Part shown: piece after piece, positions 1 through 6,643 of the stretch | How positions within the stretch are numbered: position 1 is the first letter of the stretch | How the letters are laid out: the number at the start of each line of letters is the position of its first letter | Notes under the pieces: model-generated | Seen by the model: only the letters and a program-made list of their open reading frames with translations | Databases searched by the model: none | What the model was told of the DNA's origin: nothing | Program-made: the position numbers and the translations under genes | Origin: Clostridia bacterium | GTDB lineage: Bacteria > Bacillota > Clostridia > Oscillospirales > QAMX01 | DNA length: 10,340 bases | Assembly (NCBI GenBank): GCA_024404415.1 | Contig: JAKSPX010000032.1 | Location: 1-10,340 of the forward strand | Direction: 5' to 3'

Positions 1-160
1 GGGCCGGGAGGAAGAGGGCGCCGAAGCCGCCCACGTCGGAGAAGACACCGGGGGTGTTGGTGCGGGCGATGTGCTTTTTCATCAGTTCGACAGAACGGTA
101 ACCGGCGGTGATGTCCACACCGGCGGCCGCGTAAGCGTCGGATTTCGAGAGATTGTTCAT
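1..160 (-). CDS. purM: Phosphoribosylformylglycinamidine cyclo-ligase (AIR synthetase), N-terminal fragment
   Basis: AIR synthetase converts FGAM to aminoimidazole ribotide using ATP in the cytosolic purine pathway. Only the first 53 codons lie in the window; the gene runs off the left edge, and the family is normally about 340 residues. The visible part has the typical PurM start: a Y-x-x-A-G-V-D-I-x-A-G segment at residues 10-20, then R-T-x-x-P-G-V and a V-G-G-F-G-A-L-F segment near residues 43-50. The ATG at 158-160 lies six bases after the purF stop. Its Shine-Dalgarno, AAAGGA, overlaps the last purF codon and stop, which suggests translational coupling. It is the fourth gene of purE-purC-purF-purM. 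The identification is firm despite truncation, because this N-terminal signature is characteristic and the context agrees. Confidence 0.93.
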   Translation of the reverse strand, partial: MNNLSKSDAYAAAGVDITAGYRSVELMKKHIARTNTPGVFSDVGGFGALFLPA

Positions 161-166
161 AAGAGG

Positions 167-1591
167 TTATTCCTTTCCGTTCCAACAGTAGGTGCAGAGG
201 TCACAGGGATCCATTCCGATGGCCTTGATGACGCCGTCGAGCGATTGGAAATCAAGCGAGGTGAAGTTGAACTTTTCGGCGATGTGCCGTCTGAGGTTCT
301 TGCCGCGTTCGGTCTGACCGTCGGCATATTCCTCAATGTGCTCAAGCCCCTCGTCTCCCTCCAATTCCACAATGGTGCGGCGGGCGATCAGCTCCATGTC
401 GCTGGTCGCGCGGGAGAAGTTGAGGTACTTGCAGCCGTACATGATCGGCGGGCAGGCCGAACGCATGTGCACCGACTTGGCACCGCTTTCGTAGAGGAAA
501 TCCACCGTCTCCTTGAGCTGGGTGCCGCGGACGATGGAGTCGTCCACGAAGAGGAGATTTTTGCCGCGGATGAGCTCGTTGACCGGGATCTGCTTCATCT
601 TGGCGATCTTCATGCGGTCGGCCTGACGGGCGGGCATGAAGCTTCTGGACCAGGTGGGGGTGTACTTGATGAAGGCGCGGGCGAAGGGGATGCGGCTCTT
701 GTTGGCATAGCCGATGGCGTGAGGCGTGCCGGAATCGGGAACGCCGCCGACGTAGTCGATGTCGGTGGGCACGCCGAGCGCCGCGTCCTGCTCCGCGAGG
801 AGCTCGCCGTTTTTGTAGCGCATGATCTCGACGTTGCGGCCTTCGTAGGTGGAGGTGGGGTAGCCGTAGTAGCTCCAGAGGAAGGCGCAGACGCGCTTTT
901 TCTTGCCGGGGGCGACGAGCTGAGTGATGCCGTCAGGGGTGATCTCCACCACCTCGCCGGGACCGAGCTCGCGTTCCAGCTCAAAGCCTAATTTTTCGTA
1001 GGCGAAGGATTCAAAGGATACGGCGTAGTCGTCCTCGCGTCTGCCGATGAGGACCGGCAGCCTGCCCAGACGGTCGCGCGCCGCGATGATGGCGCCGTCT
1101 TCTTTCAGAATGAGGATGGAGGCGGTGCCGTCGATGGACTCCTGCGCGAAGCGGATGCCTTCGGCAAAGTCGCTTTTCTGGTTGATGAGCGCCGCGACCA
1201 GCTCGGTGTTGTTGATCTTGCCGCCGGTCATGGCGTTGAAGTGACCGCCGCTGAAGGAGAGGAAGCGGTCAATGAGCTCATCGGCGTTGTTGATGACGCC
1301 GATGGTGGAAATGGCGTAGGTGCCGAGGTTGGAGCGCATCAGAAGGGGCTGCGGGTCGGTGTCGCTGATGCAGCCGATGGCGGAGGTGCCGTCCATCTCC
1401 TCAAAGATATGCTCGAACTTGGTGCGGAAGGGGGAGTTGCCGATGGAGTGAATGGAGCGCTGCAGGCCGTTTTTCGGGGAGTAAGCCGCGATGCCGCCGC
1501 AGCGGGTGCCGAGGTGAGAATGATAGTCGACTCCGAAGAACACGTCGACGAGACAGTCGTTATGCGAGGTAACGCCAAAGAAACCGCCCAT
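167..1591 (-). CDS. purF: PurF-type amidophosphoribosyltransferase lacking the glutaminase catalytic cysteine
   Basis: 474 residues, about the usual PurF length. The C-terminal half is a clear type I phosphoribosyltransferase: PRPP loop F-V-D-D-S-I-V-R-G-T at 348-357 and the G-V-P-D-S motif at 283-287. Cysteines corresponding to the B. subtilis PurF [4Fe-4S] ligands are present: C235, C387, and a C-x2-C-x2-C cluster at 463-469. The N-terminal Ntn-glutaminase fold is recognisable, but its active site is gone. The protein begins M-G-G-F-F-G where canonical PurF has a mature C-G-V-F-G. The H-V-R-Y-x-T-x-G motif reads C-I-S-D-T-D at 74-79. The oxyanion H-N-G-x-L-x-N reads T-I-G-V-I-N-N, and the glutamine-binding S-D-T/S-E reads N-N-T-E at 127-130. 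An in-frame TAG nine bases upstream of the ATG (1601-1603) rules out a longer start with a cysteine. The RBS is AGGAGA. It may be ammonia-dependent or have another nucleotide role; the gene symbol reflects homology, not proven activity. Confidence 0.85.
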   Translation of the reverse strand: MGGFFGVTSHNDCLVDVFFGVDYHSHLGTRCGGIAAYSPKNGLQRSIHSIGNSPFRTKFEHIFEEMDGTSAIGCISDTDPQPLLMRSNLGTYAISTIGVINNADELIDRFLSFSGGHFNAMTGGKINNTELVAALINQKSDFAEGIRFAQESIDGTASILILKEDGAIIAARDRLGRLPVLIGRREDDYAVSFESFAYEKLGFELERELGPGEVVEITPDGITQLVAPGKKKRVCAFLWSYYGYPTSTYEGRNVEIMRYKNGELLAEQDAALGVPTDIDYVGGVPDSGTPHAIGYANKSRIPFARAFIKYTPTWSRSFMPARQADRMKIAKMKQIPVNELIRGKNLLFVDDSIVRGTQLKETVDFLYESGAKSVHMRSACPPIMYGCKYLNFSRATSDMELIARRTIVELEGDEGLEHIEEYADGQTERGKNLRRHIAEKFNFTSLDFQSLDGVIKAIGMDPCDLCTYCWNGKE

Positions 1592-1640
1592 AAGGTTCTC
1601 CTATGAATGTGGTAGATGATGGTTATGAATATTCAGCCGA

Positions 1641-2330
1641 TTATTTCGCAAAGAACAGCTCGGAGAGAGCCATCGGTTCGATATACTTGCCGTCCTTGTA
1701 GACGCGCATGTTGCCGGAGGCGATCTCGTCGATCAGCATGACCTTGCCGTCAGCGTCGTAGCCGAATTCAAACTTGATGTCGTAGAGAACGAGACCCTTT
1801 TCAAGGAGGTCGTCGGCGACGATGGCGGTGATCTTCTGGGTCATTTCCTTGATGGCGTCGTACTGCTCGCCGGTCATCACGCCGAGGTCGACAAGGCCGT
1901 CCTTGGTGACGAGCGGATCGCCCTTTTCATCGTTCTTGAAGGTGGTCTCGACGTAGGAGGGGAGATCGGCGCCTTCTTCGCAGTAGTCGCTGTAACGGCG
2001 GAAGAAGCTGCCGACAGCCTTCTTGCGGCAGATGACTTCGAGGCCCTTGCCGAAGACCTTCGCGGGGAGAACTTCCATGGTGGTGTCGTTGAGGTCGGCG
2101 GAGATGAAGTGGGTCTTGATGCCCGCGGCGTTGACCTTCTCGAAGAAGTAGATGGACATACGGAGGTTGACGTCGCCGACGCCGTCGATGGTCAGGCCGA
2201 CCGAGTTTTCGCCCGGATCAAAAACGCCGTCCTTGCCGGTGCAGTCGTCCTTGAATTTCAGAAGGTAGTTGCCGTTTTCGAGCGCGAAAACGTCCTTGGT
2301 CTTACCGGTGTAAACAAGCTTCTTTTCCAT
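1641..2330 (-). CDS. purC: Phosphoribosylaminoimidazole-succinocarboxamide synthase (SAICAR synthetase)
   Basis: This cytosolic ATP-dependent ligase joins CAIR and aspartate to give SAICAR. At 229 residues it is close to the family norm of about 235-240. Family features are the N-terminal nucleotide-binding K-L-V-Y-T-G-K-T-K-D-V-F (4-15), the E-V-I-x-R-x-x-A-x-G-S-F-x-R-R motif (98-112), G-D-P-L-V-T near 137-142, and D-I-K-F-E-F-G followed by L-I-D-E-I. After D-E-I the sequence departs from the usual S-P-D-T-C-R and reads A-S-G-N-M-R, so it belongs to a divergent PurC branch. The ATG has an AAAGGAG site nine to ten bases upstream. It lies 45 bp after purE and 49 bp before purF on the same strand, so it is part of the ZTP-controlled operon. 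Confidence 0.92.
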   Translation of the reverse strand: MEKKLVYTGKTKDVFALENGNYLLKFKDDCTGKDGVFDPGENSVGLTIDGVGDVNLRMSIYFFEKVNAAGIKTHFISADLNDTTMEVLPAKVFGKGLEVICRKKAVGSFFRRYSDYCEEGADLPSYVETTFKNDEKGDPLVTKDGLVDLGVMTGEQYDAIKEMTQKITAIVADDLLEKGLVLYDIKFEFGYDADGKVMLIDEIASGNMRVYKDGKYIEPMALSELFFAK

Positions 2331-2375
2331 GATGATTTTCTCCTTTGATGTGTTGAAATATATAGATGGTGTTAC

Positions 2376-2870
2376 TTACTGATTGAAGGAAGCGGAGATG
2401 GCGGCGTCCTTATCGAGCACCTTTTTGGCGTCCGCAGCGCGCTTTTCGTCCAGACGGCGGGCAAGATCGTCGTCCGAGAGGGCGATCATTTCCGCGGCAA
2501 GCAAAGCGGCATTGGCGCCTCCGTTGATGGCGACGGTAGCGACAGGAATGCCGGTGGGCATCTGGACCGTTGCGAGGAGTGCATCAATGCCGTCTAAGTT
2601 CGAAGATTTGCAGGGAATGCCGATGACCGGGAGGGTGGTGTTGGCTGCAATGGCGCCCGCAAGGTGCGCAGCCATGCCGGCGGCGGCGATGAGACAGCCG
2701 AAGCCGTTTTCACGTGCACTTCTTGCGAAGTCACGTGCCTGGTCGGGCGTGCGGTGTGCGGAATAGACGTGTACCTCGAAGGGGATCTCCAGCGCCTTGA
2801 GCATATCGACCGCCTTCTGAATGATGGGAAGATCGCTGTCGCTGCCCATGATGATGCCGACTTTTTTCAT
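2376..2870 (-). CDS. purE: N5-carboxyaminoimidazole ribonucleotide mutase, class I PurE
   Basis: Class I PurE moves the carboxylate of N5-CAIR to C4, giving CAIR; it acts in the cytosol as an octamer in known homologues. 164 residues, the usual length. Visible motifs are M-G-S-D-S-D-L (8-14), S-A-H-R-T-P with the catalytic histidine, A-A-G-M-A-A-H-L-A-G, and V-Q-M-P-T-G-I-P-V followed by N-A-A-L-L-A-A. The reading frame is open upstream to 3008, but that stretch is the riboswitch and terminator. The start at 2868-2870 has AAAGGAG eight bases upstream and gives the canonical N-terminus M-K-K-V-G-I-I-M-G. It is the first gene of the operon. No purK is in this window, so the source of N5-CAIR (PurK elsewhere) cannot be seen. 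Confidence 0.95.
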   Translation of the reverse strand: MKKVGIIMGSDSDLPIIQKAVDMLKALEIPFEVHVYSAHRTPDQARDFARSARENGFGCLIAAAGMAAHLAGAIAANTTLPVIGIPCKSSNLDGIDALLATVQMPTGIPVATVAINGGANAALLAAEMIALSDDDLARRLDEKRAADAKKVLDKDAAISASFNQ

Positions 2871-2915
2871 GATGAACTCCTTTCCAAATACAAAGCACCG
2901 CCCGGGAAACGCCTG

Positions 2916-2959
2916 AAAAAAGGTTAAGGGCACACTCGGACTTTCGTTCAAGTGTGCCC
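2916..2959 (-). terminator. Intrinsic terminator of the purE leader (riboswitch expression platform)
   Basis: On the minus strand G-G-G-C-A-C-A-C-T (2959-2951) pairs without mismatch with A-G-T-G-T-G-C-C-C (2936-2928), nine base pairs plus a possible U-G and G-C extension. A run of six T follows at 2921-2916, after a short TTAACC spacer that may weaken it. The 5' arm begins inside the conserved C-U-G-G-G-C-A of the ZTP aptamer, so aptamer folding and hairpin formation are mutually exclusive. This predicts that ligand binding allows read-through into purE. Confidence 0.85.
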
Positions 2960-3031
2960 AGACGGACGGCTTTTCATATACGCTCCCTGCTCCTCTGTGG
3001 TGCTCCACACTAACCCGTCAGTTACAGGGGA
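2955..3031 (-). ncRNA. ZTP (pfl) riboswitch upstream of purE
   Basis: The leader matches the ZTP riboswitch in sequence, pairing and context. P1 is C-C-C-T-G (3029-3025) with C-A-G-G-G (2989-2985). The conserved G-T-A-A-C-T-G-A-C-G-G follows from 3025. A hairpin has arms T-G-T-G-G (3009-3005) and C-C-A-C-A (3000-2996) around AGCA, then G-G-A-G-C. The diagnostic 3' element C-C-G-T-C-T-G-G-G-C-A is at 2965-2955. G-A-C-G-G (3019-3015) is complementary to C-C-G-T-C (2965-2961), the expected pseudoknot; the pair is A-U where the common form is G-C, a covariation that supports it. ZTP riboswitches are known to turn on purine and one-carbon genes when ZMP/ZTP accumulates. The exact 5' boundary is approximate. 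Confidence 0.92.
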
Positions 3032-3055
3032 CGGCGCTTTCACAAGCACATGAAA

Positions 3056-3084
3056 AGTATAACATGGAAGGGGAAGACTGTCAA
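3056..3084 (-). promoter_or_regulatory. Sigma-A promoter of the purE operon
   Basis: On the minus strand a perfect -35 TTGACA (3084-3079) is followed after 17 bases by -10 TATACT (3061-3056). Transcription would start near 3049-3051, about 15-25 bases before the riboswitch P1 and about 180 before the purE ATG. A 16-bp palindrome, A6-GGCC-T6 (3086-3101), abuts the -35 box and could be an UP-like A/T tract or a protein site. Confidence 0.92.
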
Positions 3085-3198
3085 GAAAAAAGGCCTTTTT
3101 TAGAGGGGCAAAACGCCGAAATCACAAGGCGGATGGACTTGCCAACTGTGACAATTTGCCTTGCCTTTCCCTCCCGGCGGAGCGGCGGGCCGTTTGGC

Positions 3199-4776
3199 TT
3201 ATTTCAGAACGATCCGGTAGGGGATGTTCCCGCTCGGCGTGCCGATTCCGGAAAGCATATCGATGGCATCCATGGTGCAGTCAAAGGAGAGGCAGCCGTT
3301 GAGGATGCGCGGGACGTGGGGAAGCTCTTCCAAGAGGAACGGATTCCCGAAATGCACGAGTGCTGTGACGCGGTTGGTGATCTGAAGAGCCTCGATGAGC
3401 GAGAGGAAGCGGGTGGTATAGGTCTCGCGCCCGATATAGGCTTTTGATTCGCAGAAGGTGATGAAGACCACGTCGTCATAATGAACATTCGTCTCGAGGA
3501 CGTCGTAGTTGTTGCCCGCGGAGGGGAACTGGTTGATGGTCATCACGCCGGAATGGGGGAAGCGCTCTTTAATGCGCTTGGCGATGGCAACGGGGTTATA
3601 CCAGCCGTTCGAGAAGGTGTCCACCGTGATCTTGCCTTCCTCAAGTCTCACGTCACCCTCGGTGAGGATGACAAAGAAGTGGCGGCCTTCGGGGTCGATG
3701 GAAGCGGAGAGGCCGGGATCGGTGATCGCGGCGATGGAGCGGCTGTTGATGGTGTTATATTCTTCCCATTCCTCCGGGGTGATCTCGGCGCAGAGCGGTT
3801 CTTCCAGCGAGCGGTGCTGTGCGTCGAGAACTCTTCTGACAGCCTCGTCGAGGCGCTCGGGGGTGATGACGCCCTTTTCGTAGGCTTCCTTCATGGATTC
3901 ATAGGAAGGGACGATGGGCTTCCAGACCAGTGCGAGGTCGTTGCCGCCCTTGATGGCCAGGCCGCGGCAGCCCGATTCGCCGAATTTGGCGACTACGCCC
4001 ATCATCGAAAGAGCGTCGGTCAGCATCAGCCCGTCAAAGCCCTGACGGCGCAGAATGTCCGTGACCTTGCTGGAGAGGCTTGCCGGGTATTCGTCGTCGA
4101 TCTTCGGGAGCTTGGAGTGGCCGGTCATGATGCCGTCCAAAAGTCCTTTCTTCATGAGCTGCAGGTAGGGGTAGAGATTGTAATCCAGAAGCTCTCCCTC
4201 AGTCAGGGGACTTGAACCCTCAGCCATGTGGGTATCCACCTCGCACTTGACGCTGGGATAGTGCTTGCCGACGGTCATGATGCCCGCGTCGTGCATGCCC
4301 TTTGCGATAGCCGCGGCGAGAGTGGAGACACGCTCCTTGTCGCCGCCGAGCGAACGGACGGTGCCGCCGCAGGGAATGTTGATGGTGGTCATGTCGAGAA
4401 GGGGATTGCAGACGTTGGTGTAGCCCATCTTCTTCGCAACGACGCCGATCACCTTGCCGAAGAGGTAGGCGAGACGATCATCATCGGCGTAGCCGAGGGC
4501 GACATGACGGCCGATAAAGTGGCCGGGCATGCCGTTTTCCGCGTCGGTGAAGACGAGGATGGGGTAGTCGGCGACCTCCTTCACGCGGTCGATGAGGTCC
4601 TGGTGATTCGGCCCGATCCAGATCGCGCCGAGGGCACGCTTCCGGATGAGCGCAAGGCAGTTTTCAAAATTTTTCTCATTCAGCGAGTCGTCTCCGCCGC
4701 CGCCGATGAGGACCATGCCGAGCTTCTGTTCAAGTGTCAGGTCTTCAAATTTTAATTCCTTAATGACTTTTTTCAT
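3199..4776 (-). CDS. Glycoside hydrolase family 3 protein, NagZ-like, cytosolic
   Basis: 525 residues: a GH3 N-terminal TIM-barrel (about 10-325) and a C-terminal domain (about 365-525), an arrangement resembling two-domain Gram-positive NagZ. The likely nucleophile is D254 in G-F-D-G-L-M-L-T-D-A-L-S-M-M-G, matching the NagZ G-F-x-G-x-x-x-S-D-D-L-S-M. K171-H172 and D181-x-H183 match the substrate-binding K-H and the Asp/His acid-base dyad of the NagZ loop, but the G-H-G between them is replaced by S-V-K-C and the loop is one residue shorter. Exo-acting release of a terminal sugar, probably N-acetyl-hexosamine, is inferred; substrate is uncertain. There is no signal peptide or membrane segment. 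The ATG has AAAGG ten bases upstream. It lies 33 bp downstream of the DUF4091 gene and is probably co-transcribed with it. No clear terminator follows its stop. Confidence 0.82.
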   Translation of the reverse strand: MKKVIKELKFEDLTLEQKLGMVLIGGGGDDSLNEKNFENCLALIRKRALGAIWIGPNHQDLIDRVKEVADYPILVFTDAENGMPGHFIGRHVALGYADDDRLAYLFGKVIGVVAKKMGYTNVCNPLLDMTTINIPCGGTVRSLGGDKERVSTLAAAIAKGMHDAGIMTVGKHYPSVKCEVDTHMAEGSSPLTEGELLDYNLYPYLQLMKKGLLDGIMTGHSKLPKIDDEYPASLSSKVTDILRRQGFDGLMLTDALSMMGVVAKFGESGCRGLAIKGGNDLALVWKPIVPSYESMKEAYEKGVITPERLDEAVRRVLDAQHRSLEEPLCAEITPEEWEEYNTINSRSIAAITDPGLSASIDPEGRHFFVILTEGDVRLEEGKITVDTFSNGWYNPVAIAKRIKERFPHSGVMTINQFPSAGNNYDVLETNVHYDDVVFITFCESKAYIGRETYTTRFLSLIEALQITNRVTALVHFGNPFLLEELPHVPRILNGCLSFDCTMDAIDMLSGIGTPSGNIPYRIVLK

Positions 4777-4809
4777 AGTATTTATACCTTTCTTTGCGAT
4801 GGACCTTGC

Positions 4810-6462
4810 TTAGAGCGCTTTCGCGATCAGGTCATTGACCTTTTCGCGGACGGCAAGCAGTTTGGCGGAATCGCAGACGCACTTGGAGAAGACGATCTTT
4901 CCGGCAAGCGCTTCGATCTCTTCAATGACCTTTTCGCGTCCGACAAGGCTTTCTGCAAATCGGAGCGCGCGCTCATCCTGCAAGCCCTCGAAGAACTCGA
5001 CGATGCGCATGGATTCCAGCGCCTTTCCGTCGTCGCCCGGATAGACCGAGTAGGCGTCGCCCGAGGGGACGAAGTAGTCGCCGGTGGAATCGAGGTAGGG
5101 GTTGACGACGTCCAGAGCGCCCTGGCTGCGGTAGAAGTTGTAGCCCCACTGCAGGAAGCCGACGATATTATAGCGGTAGAACTGGAAGCCGATAAAACGG
5201 GTGCGTGCGCCGGGCATGGCGAAGAGACGGTTGGAAACGCCCTTGCACTGGCCGCAGCAGTAATAGGTCCAGCGCTCGGGAATGTCTTCCGCAAGGAAAG
5301 GCTCGATGTGGTCGTTGGAGGGGACAGGGGTCTTCACGACGCCCTGCTTCCAGAATTCGATGTTGGAAAGCGCGTCCATGATGGTGTAATCCTCAAGGAT
5401 GTCGGCCACGACGGCGCGGGAAGCGGCGTACTGCGGGAGCTGAGCGGTCTGCGGCTCGTCGGAAATGTGGAAGATGCAGCGCTTGTCGTCGCCGCGGGCT
5501 TTCATGTGGGCGAGGAATTCCTTGAGGAAGAGACGCAGGAAGCGCGGATATTCGCCCTCGGAAGCGTCGGATTCCCAACCGAAGAGGCGGACGAGCTTGC
5601 CATCGACCTCGCCCATCACCTTGGGCGCGTGCGCGGCGCCCCACTGGGAGAAGAGGTGGCTGATCTCGAACATCTTCACACCCACGCGGTCACACATGTC
5701 GATCCAGCGGTCGAGCTTTTCGAAATCGAAGAGATAATCATCTCCGACCTTCTTTACGCCGACGAGCTGCACCGTCAGGCGCTCGTGGCCGATGGCGGTG
5801 TCGAGCGGCGGGGTGAAGACGGGGGTGAGGAGGGTATTGATGCCATTTTCAACGGCGGTGCGGGCAAAATTCTCGGTGATGCGCCAGTATTCCTCCGAGA
5901 AGACCGGCACTTTATAGTATTCGGCGAGCGAGTCGGTGTGAAACCACTCGGTGACGTGCATTTTCTGTTCGGGCAAAACGGCGGGAATGATTTTCACGGA
6001 AAGGGTCTCGGTGACCTTTTCTTCTTCGGATTCCAGCGTGACGGAGATCGTCTTTTCACCGGCTTCCGCGTCGGCGGGGATCTTCACGGTCACCCAGAGG
6101 GTGCGCGGCTCGAGGGTCGTCACCGGGACGGTGCCGCCGTTGTTGAGCGGGCGGAGAAGGTCGGGGAAGAGACCGGGCTCCTTGGAGATGTAGTCGTCGT
6201 CGGAGCTGTCCGGGTAGGGGAAAACCGGCATCTGGGAGGGCACGAAGGCAACGAGGCGCAGAGAAGCGAAGGACACGAGGTCGCCGGAAAGCGAGGCCTT
6301 GTACCAGGTGCGGTGGGGCATATCCTCCGAAGCCTTGAAGGCGAGCTGGAAGGAAAGTTGTTCGCCGCGGAGGACGGAAATGCGCGAAAGCGGCACGAAA
6401 TCCTCTGGCTTCATCGCGGGAAGGACTTTGTCAAGAGAAGAAAGAAGACGGGTCTTTATCAT
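4810..6462 (-). CDS. DUF4091 / GH123-like glycoside hydrolase, cytosolic
   Basis: 550 residues, first gene of a two-gene operon with the GH3 gene. Residues 1-165 look like a beta-sandwich domain (several short beta-type stretches such as T-L-W-V-T-V-K-I-P). Residues about 170-490 look like a TIM-barrel of the DUF4091/GH123 type, with W-F-H-T-D near 173-177 and H-I-S-D-E-P at 332-337. In GH123 beta-N-acetylgalactosaminidases an adjacent Asp-Glu pair performs substrate-assisted catalysis; D335-E336 here is the likely counterpart. Aromatic-rich stretches at 425-445 and 454-475 fit a carbohydrate cleft. The C-terminal tail is helical. No signal peptide is seen, so the substrate is presumably imported oligosaccharide. 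AAGGAGG lies eight bases before the ATG. Family assignment is from motif and architecture, and the sugar specificity is open. Confidence 0.75.
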   Translation of the reverse strand: MIKTRLLSSLDKVLPAMKPEDFVPLSRISVLRGEQLSFQLAFKASEDMPHRTWYKASLSGDLVSFASLRLVAFVPSQMPVFPYPDSSDDDYISKEPGLFPDLLRPLNNGGTVPVTTLEPRTLWVTVKIPADAEAGEKTISVTLESEEEKVTETLSVKIIPAVLPEQKMHVTEWFHTDSLAEYYKVPVFSEEYWRITENFARTAVENGINTLLTPVFTPPLDTAIGHERLTVQLVGVKKVGDDYLFDFEKLDRWIDMCDRVGVKMFEISHLFSQWGAAHAPKVMGEVDGKLVRLFGWESDASEGEYPRFLRLFLKEFLAHMKARGDDKRCIFHISDEPQTAQLPQYAASRAVVADILEDYTIMDALSNIEFWKQGVVKTPVPSNDHIEPFLAEDIPERWTYYCCGQCKGVSNRLFAMPGARTRFIGFQFYRYNIVGFLQWGYNFYRSQGALDVVNPYLDSTGDYFVPSGDAYSVYPGDDGKALESMRIVEFFEGLQDERALRFAESLVGREKVIEEIEALAGKIVFSKCVCDSAKLLAVREKVNDLIAKAL

Positions 6463-6502
6463 AGAGAATACCTCCTTGAAATTCCTCGGGTCTGATGAAC
6501 CT

Positions 6503-6531
6503 ATTTTACCACAGTTTTTTCATAAGGGCAA
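6503..6531 (-). promoter_or_regulatory. Promoter of the DUF4091-GH3 operon
   Basis: Minus-strand -35 TTGCCC (6531-6526), 17-base spacer, -10 TAAAAT (6508-6503). The start site would be near 6496, giving a short leader of about 35 bases with the strong AAGGAGG site of the first gene. No operator dyad is obvious. Confidence 0.75.
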
Positions 6532-6560
6532 GAAGATCATCTCCTTAAAAGCAACATCCC

Positions 6561-6641
6561 GTAGGGCACGATGCCCTCATCGCGCCGTCTTTTCCATCAC
6601 TCTTTCCTGTCAAACGGAACACCGGAGACGGCGTTCCCTAC
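6561..6641. repeat. Imperfect palindromic intergenic element with GTAGGG ends
   Basis: The 81-bp segment starts GTAGGG (6561-6566) and ends CCCTAC (6636-6641). The ends match over GTAGGG-n-ACG-nn-G when one is reverse complemented. The left end also contains a small hairpin, GGGCA-CGA-TGCCC (6564-6576). It has no reading frame of note. It resembles short dispersed intergenic repeats that I recall from gut Clostridia, but copy number cannot be seen from one window. Confidence 0.55.
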
Positions 6642-6643
6642 TT

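Noticed and set aside
71..991. Long plus-strand open frame antisense to purF
   Set aside because: It mirrors purF in a GC-rich region, has low-complexity V/G/D/E-rich translation, no ribosome site and no recognisable motif.
2871..3008. N-terminal extension of PurE
   Set aside because: This stretch encodes the ZTP riboswitch and terminator, and the conserved PurE start and ribosome site lie at 2870.
2955..3031. Guanine/adenine purine riboswitch
   Set aside because: The leader lacks the purine-aptamer loop and junction sequences; the C-C-G-n-C-T-G-G-G-C-A element and G-T-A-A-C-T-G-A-C-G-G fit ZTP instead.
5308..6495. 395-codon plus-strand open frame antisense to the DUF4091 gene
   Set aside because: Shadow of the real gene on the opposite strand; composition is typical of antisense frames and there is no family signature.
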